Shown here in pieces: positions 37,113 to 47,201 of a stretch of 64,000 nt of DNA; positions within the stretch are counted from its first letter, which is position 1; each line of letters begins with the position of its first letter. This stretch comes from Rhizobium sp. BK602 (GTDB taxonomy: Bacteria > Pseudomonadota > Alphaproteobacteria > Rhizobiales > Rhizobiaceae), in the NCBI RefSeq assembly GCF_014195095.1, contig NZ_JACIBC010000001.1:310001-374000 (forward strand), in the 5' to 3' direction. The position numbers and the translations under genes were made by a program. The notes below the pieces were generated by a model. That model was not told the origin of the DNA, ran no database searches, and saw only the letters and a program-made list of their open reading frames with translations.

Positions 37113-38444
37113 TCAGACTTCCTCGTTGCCCGACAGCAGGATGCCGATGAGCGAGAGTGCCGCCGCTGCCGCCAGATAGTAGCCGACATAGACCAGGCCA
37201 TAGGTCGATGCGAGCCAGGTGGCGATGTAGGGAGCGAGCGAAGCGCCGACGATGCCGCCGAGATTGAAGGTCATCGAGGCGCCGGTGTAGCGCACCGCCG
37301 TCGGGAAGGGGGCGGCAAGCGCTGCTCCGATCGGGCCGTAGGTGAAGCCCATCAATGCCAGGCCGATGATCGAGCAAGCGAAGGCACCAGCAAGGCCGGC
37401 ACTCAGCAGCGACGCATAGAAGAAGCCGAAGACCAGGATGCCGACGGTCGTCAGGATCAGGATCAACCGGCGTGAATAGCGATCCGACAACAGACCCGAG
37501 ATCGGGATCGTCAAGCCGAAGAAGACCACGCCGACGAGCTGGACGACCAGGAACTGGCCCTGCGAATAGCCGAGACCCAGCGGCAGGGGGCCGTTGCCGG
37601 GGGCACGGGTGCCCCAGCTCAGCGTAAATGCCGTCATCAGATAGAAGAGCACGAAGGTCGAGACTGCGATGATGGTGCCGAGTATCAGGCTGCGGAAATG
37701 CGAGCGGAAAATCTCGACGATCGGGACGGAGACGCGCTCCGCCTTTTCGATGGCGCGACGGAATTCCGGCGTTTCGGTGATCTTCAGGCGGACATAGAGG
37801 CCGACGACGACCAGCAGCAGGCTGAGCACGAAGGGAACGCGCCAGCCATGGTTGAGGAAAGCTTCGTCCGACATGCTTTCGCGCAGGATCAGGAAAAGGC
37901 CGGCAGACAGGATGAAGCCGATGGGTGCGCCGAGCTGCGGGAACATCGCATACCAGGTGCGCTTGCCCTCCGGCGCGTTCTCCGTGGCGAGCAGCACCGC
38001 GCCGCCCCATTCGCCGCCGAGACCGAGGCCCTGGCCGAGGCGGCAAAACGCCAGCAGGATGGGCGCGAGCACGCCGATCGACTCATAGGTCGGCAGGAGG
38101 CCGATCACGACCGTCGAGAGCCCCATGGTCATCAGCGCCGCCACCAGCGTTGCCTTGCGTCCGACCTTGTCGCCGAAATGGCCGAAGATCATGGCCCCGA
38201 TGGGGCGGGCAAAGAAGGCGATGGAAAAGGTCGCGAAGGACTGCAGCGTTGCCGAGGTCGGATCGCTGGCGGGGAAGAACAGCTTCGGGAAGACGAGAAC
38301 CGCCGCCGTTGCATAAACATAGAAGTCGAAAAATTCGATTGTCGTGCCGATCAGGCTCGCGATCAGAACGCGCGCCGGGGAATTCGCAACAACGCTGTTC
38401 GATGACGAGGGGGTCGGCGATGAGGGGGATATCGCGTCAGTCAT
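37113..38444 (-). CDS. MFS transporter, metabolite:H+ symporter (MHS) family
   Basis: A 443-residue protein with about twelve membrane spans. The start LIASLIGTTIEFFDFYVYATAAVLVFP and the loop GHFGDKVGRKATLV are typical of MHS symporters (ProP, ShiA, KgtP relatives); a second loop, SGLLSDRYSRR, marks the pseudo-repeat. The substrate, probably an organic acid or osmolyte, is not predictable. It is the only gene on the minus strand between 22 and 51 kb and splits the dcw cluster between murB and ddl. Its base composition looks similar to the neighbours, so no recent transfer is evident. Confidence 0.9.
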   Translation of the reverse strand: MTDAISPSSPTPSSSNSVVANSPARVLIASLIGTTIEFFDFYVYATAAVLVFPKLFFPASDPTSATLQSFATFSIAFFARPIGAMIFGHFGDKVGRKATLVAALMTMGLSTVVIGLLPTYESIGVLAPILLAFCRLGQGLGLGGEWGGAVLLATENAPEGKRTWYAMFPQLGAPIGFILSAGLFLILRESMSDEAFLNHGWRVPFVLSLLLVVVGLYVRLKITETPEFRRAIEKAERVSVPIVEIFRSHFRSLILGTIIAVSTFVLFYLMTAFTLSWGTRAPGNGPLPLGLGYSQGQFLVVQLVGVVFFGLTIPISGLLSDRYSRRLILILTTVGILVFGFFYASLLSAGLAGAFACSIIGLALMGFTYGPIGAALAAPFPTAVRYTGASMTFNLGGIVGASLAPYIATWLASTYGLVYVGYYLAAAAALSLIGILLSGNEEV

Positions 38445-38706
38445 GGGCCTACCAATTTAGATGATGCTAAGGTTCGCTTAGCGGATAGCGTGTGTCCCCT
38501 AGCGTAATTTTTGTTCGACGCAAACGTTTAAAAAGCAAGGAATCAATAAATGCGTGTTATTATTTAGGCGTACTCGTTGAGTCGCGAGCAATTAAGTGAG
38601 TGTTTGCCGTTTTTGTAGGCATCCAACCGGCGGGTTGGGCAAGACTCTGATTTTTTCGTAAATGGCTGACTTTCGCTTTTGGTTGAGGGCAAAGGAGAAG
38701 GGGTTC

Positions 38707-39393
38707 ATGCAGAAGAAGCTTATTGCGGAGTTTCTTGGGACGTTCTGGCTTGTATTCGGCGGCTGCGGAAGTGCGATCTTTGCCGCCGCGTTTCCAAGCC
38801 TCGGTATCGGTTTTCTCGGCGTAGCTTTCGCATTCGGGCTGACCGTGCTCACCATGGCCTATGCGGTCGGCGGTGTGTCGGGCGGTCATTTCAATCCGGC
38901 GGTTTCCGTCGGACTTACGGTTGCCGGCCGCTTGCCGGCTTCGCAGCTTATACCCTACATTGTCGCCCAGGTGGTCGGCGCCATTGCGGCGGCGGCGGTG
39001 CTTTACCTGATCGCAAGCGGCAAGGCTGATTTCCAGCTTGGCGGTTTTGCTGCGAATGGTTACGGCGAGCATTCGCCGGGCGGCTATCCCCTGGTTTCGG
39101 CGCTGGTGGCCGAGATCGTGCTGACATTGTTCTTCCTGGTGGTGATTCTCGGTTCGACCAGCAGCAAGGTGCCGGCGGGTTTCGCGCCGATCGCCATCGG
39201 TCTCGCGCTGACGCTGATCCATCTGATCTCGATCCCGATCACCAATACGTCGGTCAATCCGGCCCGTTCGACGGGTCAGGCCTTGTTCGTCGGCGGCTGG
39301 GCTCTGCAGCAGCTTTGGCTGTTCTGGGTTGCTCCGATCGTCGGTGGAGCGATCGGCGGACTCGTCTGGAAACTGGTTGACGATCAGGACTAA
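38707..39393 (+). CDS. aqpZ: Aquaporin Z
   Basis: A 228-residue major intrinsic protein with six membrane spans and two re-entrant loops. Both NPA boxes are intact: HFNPAVSVG (about 63) and [10 protein letters not shown] (about 184). [11 protein letters not shown] and the Arg after the second NPA fit a water-selective AqpZ rather than a glycerol facilitator. The ATG at 38707 has GGAGAAGG upstream. It is divergent from the MHS transporter and is followed by a strong terminator, so it is a separate unit embedded in the dcw cluster. Confidence 0.94.
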   Translation: MQKKLIAEFLGTFWLVFGGCGSAIFAAAFPSLGIGFLGVAFAFGLTVLTMAYAVGGVSGGHFNPAVSVGLTVAGRLPASQLIPYIVAQVVGAIAAAAVLYLIASGKADFQLGGFAANGYGEHSPGGYPLVSALVAEIVLTLFFLVVILGSTSSKVPAGFAPIAIGLALTLIHLISIPITNTSVNPARSTGQALFVGGWALQQLWLFWVAPIVGGAIGGLVWKLVDDQD

Positions 39394-39418
39394 AACAGGG
39401 GTTCCAAACCCTTGAAAA

Positions 39419-39457
39419 GGCCCGCGCCGGCAAGCCCGGCGCGGGCCTATTTGTTTA
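39419..39457 (+). terminator. Rho-independent terminator of aqpZ
   Basis: A perfect 12-bp GC-rich stem (39419-39430 with 39436-39447), a 5-nt loop and the tail TATTTGTTT. It lies 25 nt past the aqpZ stop. Confidence 0.88.
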
Positions 39458-39577
39458 AAAAAATCTAAAGGCGGATATTTCCGTCGTAGCAACTCTATGA
39501 TTCTAATGGCAGAATTCTTTAGGTCGATTTGATTCGAACCAATGGATCGTGACGGGACCGACAGGAAGTTAACGAAA

Positions 39578-39593
39578 GTAAACGCTTCATTAA
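39578..39593 (-). promoter_or_regulatory. CtrA-like site upstream of ddl
   Basis: On the minus strand TTAA-N7-TTTAC matches the CtrA box TTAA-N7-TTAAC at 8 of 9 positions, 100 nt before the ddl start. CtrA control of the ftsQA region is known in Caulobacter; its use here is a guess from pattern. Confidence 0.35.
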
Positions 39594-39693
39594 CCTTAAT
39601 GTCGTTCTAATCGGGTCAGAGAAGACGGTGCGAGAATCGCTGTCAGGCGAGTCGAGCGAGCGTCGAGAGAAGATGGTGAGTTTGGGGGTATTG

Positions 39694-40620
39694 ATGGGTG
39701 CCAAGCATGTGGCTGTCCTTATGGGCGGATTTTCCTCGGAAAGGCCGGTCAGCCTTTCCTCGGGAAAAGCATGTGCTGATGCCCTCGAGGCTGAAGGCTA
39801 TCGGGTCACGCGCGTCGATGTCGAGCGCGACGTGTCCGCGCGCCTTGCCGAACTGAAGCCCGATGTCGTTTTCAATGCCTTGCATGGGCCTTTCGGTGAA
39901 GACGGCACCATTCAGGGCATTCTCGAGTATCTGCAGATTCCCTACACCCATTCCGGCGTGCTTGCCTCGGCGCTTGCGATGGATAAGGCGCGTGCCAAGA
40001 CGGTTGCCGCTGCGGCCGACATCCCTGTCGCTGCTTCGCGCGTTCTCGATCGCTTTGCAATTGCCGGCGAGCATCCGATGAAGCCGCCCTATGTCGTCAA
40101 GCCCGTGCGGGAAGGGTCGAGCTTCGGCGTCGTCATCGTCAAGGAAGATCAGGCGCATCCGCCGCAGATCGTCGCGTCGTCGGAGTGGCGTTACGGCGAC
40201 GAGGTCATGGTCGAGCGTTACGTCCATGGTCGCGAGCTGACCTGCGGTGTCATGGGCGACGTGGCGCTTGGCGTCACGGAGATCGTGCCGCTGGGTCACA
40301 GCTTCTACGACTATGATTCCAAATATGCCAAGGGTGGTTCAAAACACGTCATCCCGGCGGAAATTTCACCGAATCTTTACCAAAAGATACAAATATTAGC
40401 GTTAAGGGCGCATCAAGCTATCGGCTGCCGTGGTGTCAGTCGGTCTGACTTTCGTTATGACGATCGCTTCTCCGAAGAGGGTGAACTTATCTGGTTGGAA
40501 ATCAACACTCAGCCGGGCATGACGCCTACCTCGCTGTTGCCTGAAATGGCCGCTCATGCCGGCTACTCTTTTGGTGAATTTCTCCGGTGGATGGTGGAGG
40601 ACGCGTCTTGTTCTCGCTGA
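39694..40620 (+). CDS. ddl: D-alanine-D-alanine ligase
   Basis: A 308-residue ATP-grasp enzyme that makes D-Ala-D-Ala for MurF. Motifs: [47 protein letters not shown] (ATP-binding loop) and the C-terminal [17 protein letters not shown] that binds Mg. Length is normal for DdlB. I chose the ATG at 39694 because GGGGG lies 5-9 nt upstream; earlier in-frame starts lack homology. Its end overlaps the ftsQ start region by 13 nt. Confidence 0.95.
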   Translation: MGAKHVAVLMGGFSSERPVSLSSGKACADALEAEGYRVTRVDVERDVSARLAELKPDVVFNALHGPFGEDGTIQGILEYLQIPYTHSGVLASALAMDKARAKTVAAAADIPVAASRVLDRFAIAGEHPMKPPYVVKPVREGSSFGVVIVKEDQAHPPQIVASSEWRYGDEVMVERYVHGRELTCGVMGDVALGVTEIVPLGHSFYDYDSKYAKGGSKHVIPAEISPNLYQKIQILALRAHQAIGCRGVSRSDFRYDDRFSEEGELIWLEINTQPGMTPTSLLPEMAAHAGYSFGEFLRWMVEDASCSR

Positions 40621-41540
40621 CGATCAAAAATTTCAGGCGATCCCGCCACCGTGTCCCGCTCGCGATCGATGATGTCGAGGATGCATTCGTATTGCCGCGT
40701 CCGATGCGTCGTGTCGTGCGTTTTCTGGTGAGTCTCGGCTCCGGTCGCGTCAATATCCCTGCGCATACGGGCACGATTTCGACCGTTGCGCTGTTTGCGG
40801 CGACTGGCCTTTACGGCATGTCGATCGGCGGTCATACGCAGGATGTCGCGCAGGCGACAACCTCGGCTGCGGGCTTCGCCATCGAGGATGTGAAGGTCTC
40901 CGGCAACGATCAGACGTCGGAAATCGAAATCCTGCAGCTTCTCGGCCTTGACGGCACGACCTCGCTCGTGGCGTTGGACGCCGATGCGGCGCGCCAGAAG
41001 ATCTCGAATTTGCCCTGGGTCGAGAATGTCGAGGTCCGCAAGGTCTATCCGAAGGCCATCGAGGTGAAGCTCACCGAGCGCAAGGCCTATGCGATCTGGC
41101 AGCACGGTTCTGAGCTGTCGCTGATCCAGAAGGATGGCAGCGTGATCGCGCCGTTGCGCGACAACAAGTTCGCCAAGCTGCCGCTTTTCGTCGGCCGCGA
41201 TGCCGAGGCGGCTGCCGCGTCGATCGATGACGAATTCGCCAAATGGCCGGATGTTCGCAGCCATGTGAAGGCCTTCGTGCGTGTCGCCGGCCGTCGCTGG
41301 GATCTCTATCTCGACAATGGCGTGATCATCAAATTGCCGGAAGACAACATCGATGGCGCGCTGGCGCGCCTGACCAAGCTCGATCGGGATCAGAGCCTGC
41401 TGCAGCGCGATATCGCCGCAGTGGATCTTCGTCTCGACGATCGCACGGCCATTGAATTGACCCCGGACGCAGTGGTTCGCCGTCAGGCGGCGCTGGATGC
41501 AAGAACCAAGGCTTTGAAGAAGGCAGGGCAGGATACATGA
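40608..41540 (+). CDS. ftsQ: Cell division protein FtsQ
   Basis: A 310-residue single-span division protein. A basic cytoplasmic tail (about 1-45) precedes a hydrophobic segment near 52-72; a POTRA domain follows ([19 protein letters not shown]), then a FtsQ domain with [21 protein letters not shown]. FtsQ links the early Z-ring to FtsB/FtsL. The start is TTG at 40608: TGGAGG stands 7 nt upstream, inside the end of ddl, and no ATG in this frame is nearby. The stop overlaps the ftsA ATG by 4 nt. Confidence 0.93.
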   Translation: MFSLTIKNFRRSRHRVPLAIDDVEDAFVLPRPMRRVVRFLVSLGSGRVNIPAHTGTISTVALFAATGLYGMSIGGHTQDVAQATTSAAGFAIEDVKVSGNDQTSEIEILQLLGLDGTTSLVALDADAARQKISNLPWVENVEVRKVYPKAIEVKLTERKAYAIWQHGSELSLIQKDGSVIAPLRDNKFAKLPLFVGRDAEAAAASIDDEFAKWPDVRSHVKAFVRVAGRRWDLYLDNGVIIKLPEDNIDGALARLTKLDRDQSLLQRDIAAVDLRLDDRTAIELTPDAVVRRQAALDARTKALKKAGQDT

Positions 41541-42868
41541 GCTTGTTCAGTTCGTCCCATTTCGGTCTGCCGCGTCTGAAGCCGCTGTCTTCCAAGCGGT
41601 CGCATATCGTATCGGTCCTCGATATCGGCTCGACGAAGGTCGTCTGCATGATCGGACGCCTGACGCCACGCGAGGAAAGCCAGGTGCTTCCGAACCGCAC
41701 GCACAATATCGAGATCATCGGCATCGGCCATCAGCGCTCCCGCGGCATCAAGACCGGCGTGATCGCCGATCTCGACGCGCTGGAAAACGTCGTTCGTCTC
41801 TCGGTCGATGCGGCCGAGCGCATGGCCGGCCTCACCGTCGACAGCCTGATCGTCAATGTTTCCGCCGGCCGTCTCGGCAGCGATATCTATACGGCCACCG
41901 TCGATCTCGGCGGTCAGGAGGTCGAGGCCAACGACCTGAAGAAGGTGCTGGCTGCTGCGTGCCAGCAGTCGCTCCGCCAGGAACGGGCCATTCTGCATTC
42001 GCTGGCCACCGGCTATTCGCTCGATGGCGAACGCGGCATTCGCGATCCGCTGGCGATGTTCGGCGATGAGCTGGGCGTCGACATGCACGTCGTCACCGCC
42101 GAGCGCGCTGCGCTCCGCAATCTCGAACTTTGCATCAACCGTGCGCATCTTTCGGTCGAGGGCATGGTGGCGACGCCCTATGCCAGCGGTCTTGCGGCTC
42201 TCGTCGACGACGAAGTCGAGCTCGGCTGCGCCGCCATCGACATGGGCGGTGGCACGACGACGATCTCGGTCTTTGCCGAAGGCAAGCTGGTGCACACCGA
42301 TGCCGTCAGCCTTGGCGGTCATCACGTCACCACCGACCTTGCCCGCGGTCTTTCGACCCGCATCGAGGACGCCGAGCGGCTGAAGGTGGTGCATGCCTCC
42401 GCGCTCGCCAATTCCTCGGAAGAGCGCGAACTGATTGCCATTCCGCCGATTGGCGAGGATGAGCGCGACCAGCCGACGCAGGTGCCGAAGGCACTGGTGT
42501 CGCGCATCGTCAGAGCCCGCATCGAAGAGACGCTGGAGCTGATCCGCGATCGCATCCAGCGTTCGGGCTTCAGCCCGATCGTCGGCAAGCGCGTCGTGCT
42601 CACCGGCGGCGCCAGCCAGCTGACCGGCCTGCCGGATGTCGCGCGGCGTATCCTTGCCCGTAACGTCCGCATCGGCCGCCCGATGGGCGTATCCGGCCTG
42701 CCGACGGCGGCCAAGGGCCCGGCCTTTTCGACGGCCGTGGGATTGATGATCTATCCGCAGGTCGCGGACATGGAGACACATGCGGCGGGCAGCGGTCTGC
42801 TCTCGTCGCTTGGAGGTAACAACAGCCGCATCGGCCGCGTCGGCCAGTGGCTGAAGGAGAGTTTCTGA
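41537..42868 (+). CDS. ftsA: Cell division protein FtsA
   Basis: A 443-residue actin-like ATPase that ties FtsZ to the membrane. Phosphate and nucleotide-binding segments include VLDIGSTKVVCMIGR at the start, AAIDMGGGTTTISVF near residue 240 and VVLTGGASQLTGL near 355. The C-terminus (GRVGQWLKESF) is the expected short amphipathic membrane-targeting helix. Length is normal for alphaproteobacteria. It is translationally coupled to ftsQ by an ATGA overlap and lies 110 nt before ftsZ. Confidence 0.96.
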   Translation: MSLFSSSHFGLPRLKPLSSKRSHIVSVLDIGSTKVVCMIGRLTPREESQVLPNRTHNIEIIGIGHQRSRGIKTGVIADLDALENVVRLSVDAAERMAGLTVDSLIVNVSAGRLGSDIYTATVDLGGQEVEANDLKKVLAAACQQSLRQERAILHSLATGYSLDGERGIRDPLAMFGDELGVDMHVVTAERAALRNLELCINRAHLSVEGMVATPYASGLAALVDDEVELGCAAIDMGGGTTTISVFAEGKLVHTDAVSLGGHHVTTDLARGLSTRIEDAERLKVVHASALANSSEERELIAIPPIGEDERDQPTQVPKALVSRIVRARIEETLELIRDRIQRSGFSPIVGKRVVLTGGASQLTGLPDVARRILARNVRIGRPMGVSGLPTAAKGPAFSTAVGLMIYPQVADMETHAAGSGLLSSLGGNNSRIGRVGQWLKESF

Positions 42869-42978
42869 GTGCCTGATCCCGGATCGCGACAAGCGCTTTC
42901 CGGGCAGGGGTCAGGCGAGTGAAATATAGTGAATTGGCCGGCGTGGCGATGCGGCCATAAAGAGAAGGAACGGGTACA

Positions 42979-44742
42979 ATGACTATCAAGCTGCATAAGC
43001 CAGATATCACCGAGCTGAAGCCGCGGATCACCGTGTTCGGTGTCGGTGGTGGTGGCGGCAATGCCGTCAACAACATGATCACGGCAGGCTTGCAGGGCGT
43101 CGATTTCGTCGTCGCCAACACGGATGCGCAGGCGTTGACGATGACGAAGGCGGAGCGGATCATCCAGCTCGGCGTCAACGTCACCGAGGGCCTCGGCGCC
43201 GGTTCGCAGCCGGAAGTCGGCCGCGCCGCCGCTGAAGAGTGCATCGACGAGATCATCGATCACCTGAACGGCACGCATATGTGCTTCGTCACCGCCGGCA
43301 TGGGCGGCGGCACGGGCACGGGTGCAGCGCCGGTCGTCGCACAGGCCGCCCGCAACAAGGGCATCCTGACCGTCGGCGTGGTCACCAAGCCGTTCCATTT
43401 CGAAGGCGGTCGCCGCATGCGTCTCGCCGAGATGGGCATCCAGGAACTGCAGAAGTCGGTCGATACGCTGATCGTCATTCCGAACCAGAACCTGTTCCGT
43501 ATCGCCAACGACAAGACGACCTTCGCAGATGCCTTCTCGATGGCTGACCAGGTTCTCTATTCGGGCGTTGCCTGCATCACCGACCTGATGGTGAAGGAAG
43601 GTCTCATCAACCTCGACTTCGCCGACGTCCGTTCGGTCATGCGCGAAATGGGCCGCGCCATGATGGGCACGGGCGAAGCCTCCGGCCAGGGCCGCGCCAT
43701 GCAGGCCGCCGAGGCCGCCATTGCCAACCCGCTGCTCGACGAAACCTCGATGAAGGGTGCGCAGGGCCTGCTGATCTCGATCACCGGCGGCCGTGACCTT
43801 ACCCTGTTCGAAGTCGACGAAGCTGCGACCCGCATCCGCGAGGAAGTCGATCCGGACGCCAACATCATCCTCGGCGCCACCTTCGACGAATCGCTGGAAG
43901 GCATCATCCGCGTCTCCGTCGTCGCAACGGGTATCGACCGCGCGCTCAACGAAGCCGCCGACAAGACGATGGAATTCCGTCCGGTCGCGAAGCCGGCTAT
44001 CCGTCCTTCCGCGGCCGCCGCTCCGGCAGCGGCCGCAGCTCAGCCTGCCCATGTCGCGCAGGCCCATATCGCCCAGGCTCCTGTGGCGCAGGCTCCCCGA
44101 GCCGTCGATCCGATCGCCCAGACCATCCGCATGGCGGAAGCCGACATGGAGCGCGAGCTGGAAATCCAGATGGGTGCCCGCCAGGCTCCGGTTCAGCAGC
44201 CGGTCGCCCAGCAGGCCGCCGCTCAGGAGGATATTTTCCGTCCTCAGAGCCGCATCTTTGCTGCCGCACCGGAAGCTCAGCCGGTCCGTCAGGCTCCGGT
44301 TCAGCCGGCGCCCGTCATGCATCAGCAGCCCGTGATGCAGCAGCCGGTTCGTCAGGAACCCGTCGTCCGTCAGGCTCCGGAGCAGGTCCGCATGCCGAAG
44401 GTCGAGGATTTCCCGCCGGTCGTTCAGGCCGAAATGGAACATCGCGCTCAGCCGGTTGCCGCTCAGGCTGCCGAAGAGCGTGGTCCGATGGGGCTGCTCA
44501 AGCGGATCACCAATTCGCTCGGCCGCCGCGACGAGGACCCGGCCTTCAACGACATGACGGCTGCGGCACCGGCCGCTGCTCCGCAGCAGCAGCGCCGCGC
44601 ACCGTCGCCGGAGGCCAGCCTCTACGCACCGCGTCGTGGCCAGCTCGACGATCAGGGCCGTCAGGTTCCGCAGGCCCGCATGGCAAGCCAGGAAGACGAT
44701 CAGCTCGAAATCCCGGCCTTCCTGCGTCGTCAGTCGAACTGA
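42979..44742 (+). CDS. ftsZ: Cell division protein FtsZ, long rhizobial form
   Basis: A 587-residue tubulin homologue, against about 380-400 in most bacteria. The GTPase domain (about 10-320) carries the signature [11 protein letters not shown] near residue 108 and TVGVVTKPF; the T7 loop is in [11 protein letters not shown]. After about residue 330 comes a roughly 230-residue linker rich in A, P, Q and V with repeats such as [11 protein letters not shown]. The last residues [14 protein letters not shown] are the conserved C-terminal peptide that binds FtsA and other partners. It forms the Z-ring. GAAGGAACGGG precedes the ATG, and a strong terminator follows. Confidence 0.96.
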   Translation: MTIKLHKPDITELKPRITVFGVGGGGGNAVNNMITAGLQGVDFVVANTDAQALTMTKAERIIQLGVNVTEGLGAGSQPEVGRAAAEECIDEIIDHLNGTHMCFVTAGMGGGTGTGAAPVVAQAARNKGILTVGVVTKPFHFEGGRRMRLAEMGIQELQKSVDTLIVIPNQNLFRIANDKTTFADAFSMADQVLYSGVACITDLMVKEGLINLDFADVRSVMREMGRAMMGTGEASGQGRAMQAAEAAIANPLLDETSMKGAQGLLISITGGRDLTLFEVDEAATRIREEVDPDANIILGATFDESLEGIIRVSVVATGIDRALNEAADKTMEFRPVAKPAIRPSAAAAPAAAAAQPAHVAQAHIAQAPVAQAPRAVDPIAQTIRMAEADMERELEIQMGARQAPVQQPVAQQAAAQEDIFRPQSRIFAAAPEAQPVRQAPVQPAPVMHQQPVMQQPVRQEPVVRQAPEQVRMPKVEDFPPVVQAEMEHRAQPVAAQAAEERGPMGLLKRITNSLGRRDEDPAFNDMTAAAPAAAPQQQRRAPSPEASLYAPRRGQLDDQGRQVPQARMASQEDDQLEIPAFLRRQSN

Positions 44743-45074
44743 TCCGCAATAGGGCGGCCTTTTAATAGGTTGCTAACCATATTTGGTGAATCCGGGGCAT
44801 TCGTGCCCCGGATTTTGTTATTTCGGTGCTGTCTTTAATTCTAAAATTACCTAGCAAAATCAAACATCTGCTTTCGTAACAAAGCGAAAGAAACAGTGAT
44901 TTGGAATGCGATGTTCCGGCGCGTATGTAGGTAGCAAGCGAGCCTGCGGAATCGCACCCGGCAATAAATTGCATGTGGCTTTCCGTGGCGTAGACAACAG
45001 ACTGAACCGGCAATGAGGGCAGGGTCCAAAGCAGGCCGCCCGATCTGGGTCAGATAGACGAAGGCAGAATTTAT
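44743..45074. other. Region between ftsZ and lpxC
   Basis: A 332-base gap. It contains a CtrA-like TTAA-N7-CTAAC word at 44762-44777, the ftsZ terminator, and a small inverted repeat CTTTCG/CGAAAG at 44871-44890. The lpxC promoter must lie in the right half. No gene was found. Confidence 0.6.
44789..44822 (+). terminator. Rho-independent terminator of ftsZ
   Basis: A perfect 11-bp stem AATCCGGGGCA/TGCCCCGGATT with a TTCG tetraloop (44800-44803) followed by a T-rich tail. It ends the ddl-ftsQ-ftsA-ftsZ unit. Confidence 0.93.
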
Positions 45075-46031
45075 ATGGCAATTGGATTGCTGGGTTTTCA
45101 GACCACCATTGCAAATCCCGTGACACTTTCGGGCATCGGCGTTCATTCCGGCGCTGACGTATCGATCACCTTCTATCCGGCCGAAGCCGGCACGGGCGTC
45201 ATCTTCCAGCGCATGCACGACAATGGCGACGTGACCGAGCTGCGCGCCGTGTCCTCGCAGGTCGGCAACACCGATCTCTGCACCGTCCTCGGCTTTTCCC
45301 CGGCGCGCTCCGTCGCGACGGTCGAGCATGTCATGGCGGCGATCTACGCGATGGGCCTGGACAACGTCATCGTCGAGGTTTCCGGCGCGGAAATGCCGAT
45401 CATGGACGGCAGCTCCTATCCCTTCATCGAGGCGATCGAGCAGGTCGGCATCGTTTCCCTCGGCGTCAAGCGCCGCTATATCCGCGTTACCAAGCCGGTT
45501 CGCATCGAAGCCGGCGGCTCCTGGTGCGAGTTCCGTCCCTATGACGGCACGCGCTTCGAAGTCGAGATCGATTTCGACTGCCCGCTGATCGGCCGCCAGA
45601 AGTGGGAAGGCGACCTGACCGCCGAGACCTTCAAGCGGGAGCTGTCGCGCGCCCGTACCTTCGGTTTCATGCGTGATGTCGAGCGCCTCTGGGCGTCCGG
45701 TCATGCGCTCGGTTCCTCGCTCGAGAACTCGGTCGTCATCTCCGACGACAACACGGTGATCAATGTCGAAGGCCTGCGCTATGCCAAGGACGAATTCGTC
45801 CGTCATAAGACGCTGGATGCTGTCGGCGATCTGGCGCTGGCTGGCGCCCAGTTCATCGGTTGCTACCGCTCCTATCGCGGTGGTCACCGCATGAATGCGA
45901 ATGCGCTGAAGGCGTTGCTGAGCGATCCCACCGCCTATGACGTCGTCGAGACTTCCGCGCCGCGCCAGCGTGCGCACAGCCGTGATTTCGTCACGGTCAA
46001 TGCTCCTGAATTCGCTCCCTGGTCGGCGTGA
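45075..46031 (+). CDS. lpxC: UDP-3-O-acyl-N-acetylglucosamine deacetylase
   Basis: A 318-residue zinc amidase, the first committed step of lipid A synthesis in the cytoplasm. Zinc ligands and catalytic residues sit in TVEHVMAAIYAMGLDN and HKTLDAVGDLALAG; the start TIANPVTLSGIGVHSG is typical, as is MPIMDGSSYPF. Length is slightly longer than the 305 of E. coli because of a short tail. In E. coli LpxC level is set by FtsH proteolysis through the C-terminus; whether this tail acts so is unknown. It is flanked by terminators on both sides and looks monocistronic. Confidence 0.96.
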   Translation: MAIGLLGFQTTIANPVTLSGIGVHSGADVSITFYPAEAGTGVIFQRMHDNGDVTELRAVSSQVGNTDLCTVLGFSPARSVATVEHVMAAIYAMGLDNVIVEVSGAEMPIMDGSSYPFIEAIEQVGIVSLGVKRRYIRVTKPVRIEAGGSWCEFRPYDGTRFEVEIDFDCPLIGRQKWEGDLTAETFKRELSRARTFGFMRDVERLWASGHALGSSLENSVVISDDNTVINVEGLRYAKDEFVRHKTLDAVGDLALAGAQFIGCYRSYRGGHRMNANALKALLSDPTAYDVVETSAPRQRAHSRDFVTVNAPEFAPWSA

Positions 46032-46343
46032 CCTCCAGAAATCCAGAGAGCAAAGTTGCCGCTCCCGAAAGGGGGCGGCTCTTTTTTTGAGAGGAGATTC
46101 GCGGTCGGGGCCGCAGAGCCAGCCGCGATATGGCGTTCAGACGCTTGCGAGGAGAAATCTCTTGTCAATACAGAGGTTAAAGCCTGCGATCAGGCGGTCT
46201 TTGCCACAAAAATGCGTTAATGCATCATCATTGCGTTGCCCTGATGGTGTTTTTACGGCTAGAAACGCCAGCGAGAAGAACGCCGTATCCGCAACAACGG
46301 CTAGTGGGACAGTCATCCGATGGGTTTTGCAAGGTCTGAAAGC
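46032..46343. other. Region between lpxC and bamD
   Basis: A 312-base gap holding the lpxC terminator at its left and presumably the bamD promoter at its right. No small gene or other structure was found. Confidence 0.6.
46054..46088 (+). terminator. Rho-independent terminator of lpxC
   Basis: A 9-bp stem GCCGCTCCC/GGGGGCGGC (one G-T pair) with a GAAA loop, followed by CTTTTTTT. It lies about 26 nt after lpxC. Confidence 0.9.
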
Positions 46344-47189
46344 ATGAAGATTACAGCACGGGCGTTGCTCGTATCGCTTCTCCTGGCCGGTACCGGTGCG
46401 GTGGTAACGGGATGCAATACGGACAAGGATATCGACATCACCAAGTTGGGCGTCGAAACCGATCCGCCGGAAACCCTCTATAATCAGGGCCTTGCCAACA
46501 TCAAGGCCGGAAACATGGCGGAAGCCGGACGCAAGTTCGACGCCATCAACCAGCAGCAGCCCTTCTCCGAATGGGCGCGCAAGGCGCTGGTCATGAGCAC
46601 CTTCGTCAAATACCGCACTGGCCGCTATGACGAGGCCGTGCAGTCGGGCAATAGCTACCTCAAGCAATATCCCGGCTCGGCGGATGCCGATTACGTCCAG
46701 TATCTCGTCGGTTCGTCCTATGCCAAGCAGATCATGGACGTGACGCAGGATCAGCGTGCCGCGCAGCAGACGATCGAGGCGATGAACAAGGTCGTCACCA
46801 ACTATCCGAGCTCGCAATACGTCAGCGACGCGCAGGCCAAGATTCGCTTTGCCCGCGATCAGCTGGCCGGCAAGGAAATGCAGGTCGGCCGCTATTATCT
46901 CGAACGCAAGGATTACCTCGCGGCCATCGCGCGCTTCCGTGTCGTTGTCGAGCAATACCCGACGACGAATCAGATCGAAGAGGCTTTGGCGCGTCTGGTC
47001 GAGGCCTATTATGCCATGGGCATCGTCCAGGAAGCCCAGACGGCCGCGGCCGTGCTCGGCCACAATTATCCGGATAGCCGCTGGTATGCCGACTCATATA
47101 AGCTCCTGAAGACCGGCGGTGTCGAACCCAGCGAAAATGCAGGCTCCTGGATTTCGAAGGCAGGTAAGAAACTTCTTCTTGGGACGTGA
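46344..47189 (+). CDS. bamD: Outer membrane protein assembly factor BamD
   Basis: A 281-residue lipoprotein (lipobox VVTGC) with TPR-like helical repeats: PPETLYNQGLANIKAGNMAEA, FPF-type repeats spaced about 35 residues, and YYLERKDYLAAIARFRVVVEQYP. BamD works with BamA to fold beta-barrel proteins into the outer membrane and faces the periplasm. I chose the ATG at 46344, which starts the signal peptide MKITARALLVSLLLAG. It is 12 nt before recN, a common pairing in alphaproteobacteria. Confidence 0.95.
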   Translation: MKITARALLVSLLLAGTGAVVTGCNTDKDIDITKLGVETDPPETLYNQGLANIKAGNMAEAGRKFDAINQQQPFSEWARKALVMSTFVKYRTGRYDEAVQSGNSYLKQYPGSADADYVQYLVGSSYAKQIMDVTQDQRAAQQTIEAMNKVVTNYPSSQYVSDAQAKIRFARDQLAGKEMQVGRYYLERKDYLAAIARFRVVVEQYPTTNQIEEALARLVEAYYAMGIVQEAQTAAAVLGHNYPDSRWYADSYKLLKTGGVEPSENAGSWISKAGKKLLLGT

Positions 47190-47201
47190 GATTGAGCGCG
47201 C

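Larger units (their letters stand above)
39394..39693. other. Region between aqpZ and ddl
   Basis: A 300-base gap with the aqpZ terminator on its left and, around 39569-39600, an AT-rich stretch with several TTAA words that probably forms the ddl-ftsQ-ftsA promoter. No gene was found. Confidence 0.6.

Noticed and set aside
44762..44777. TTAA-N7-CTAAC just after ftsZ as a CtrA operator
   Set aside because: It fits the box at 8 of 9 positions but lies before the ftsZ terminator and 300 nt from lpxC, so a regulatory role is doubtful.
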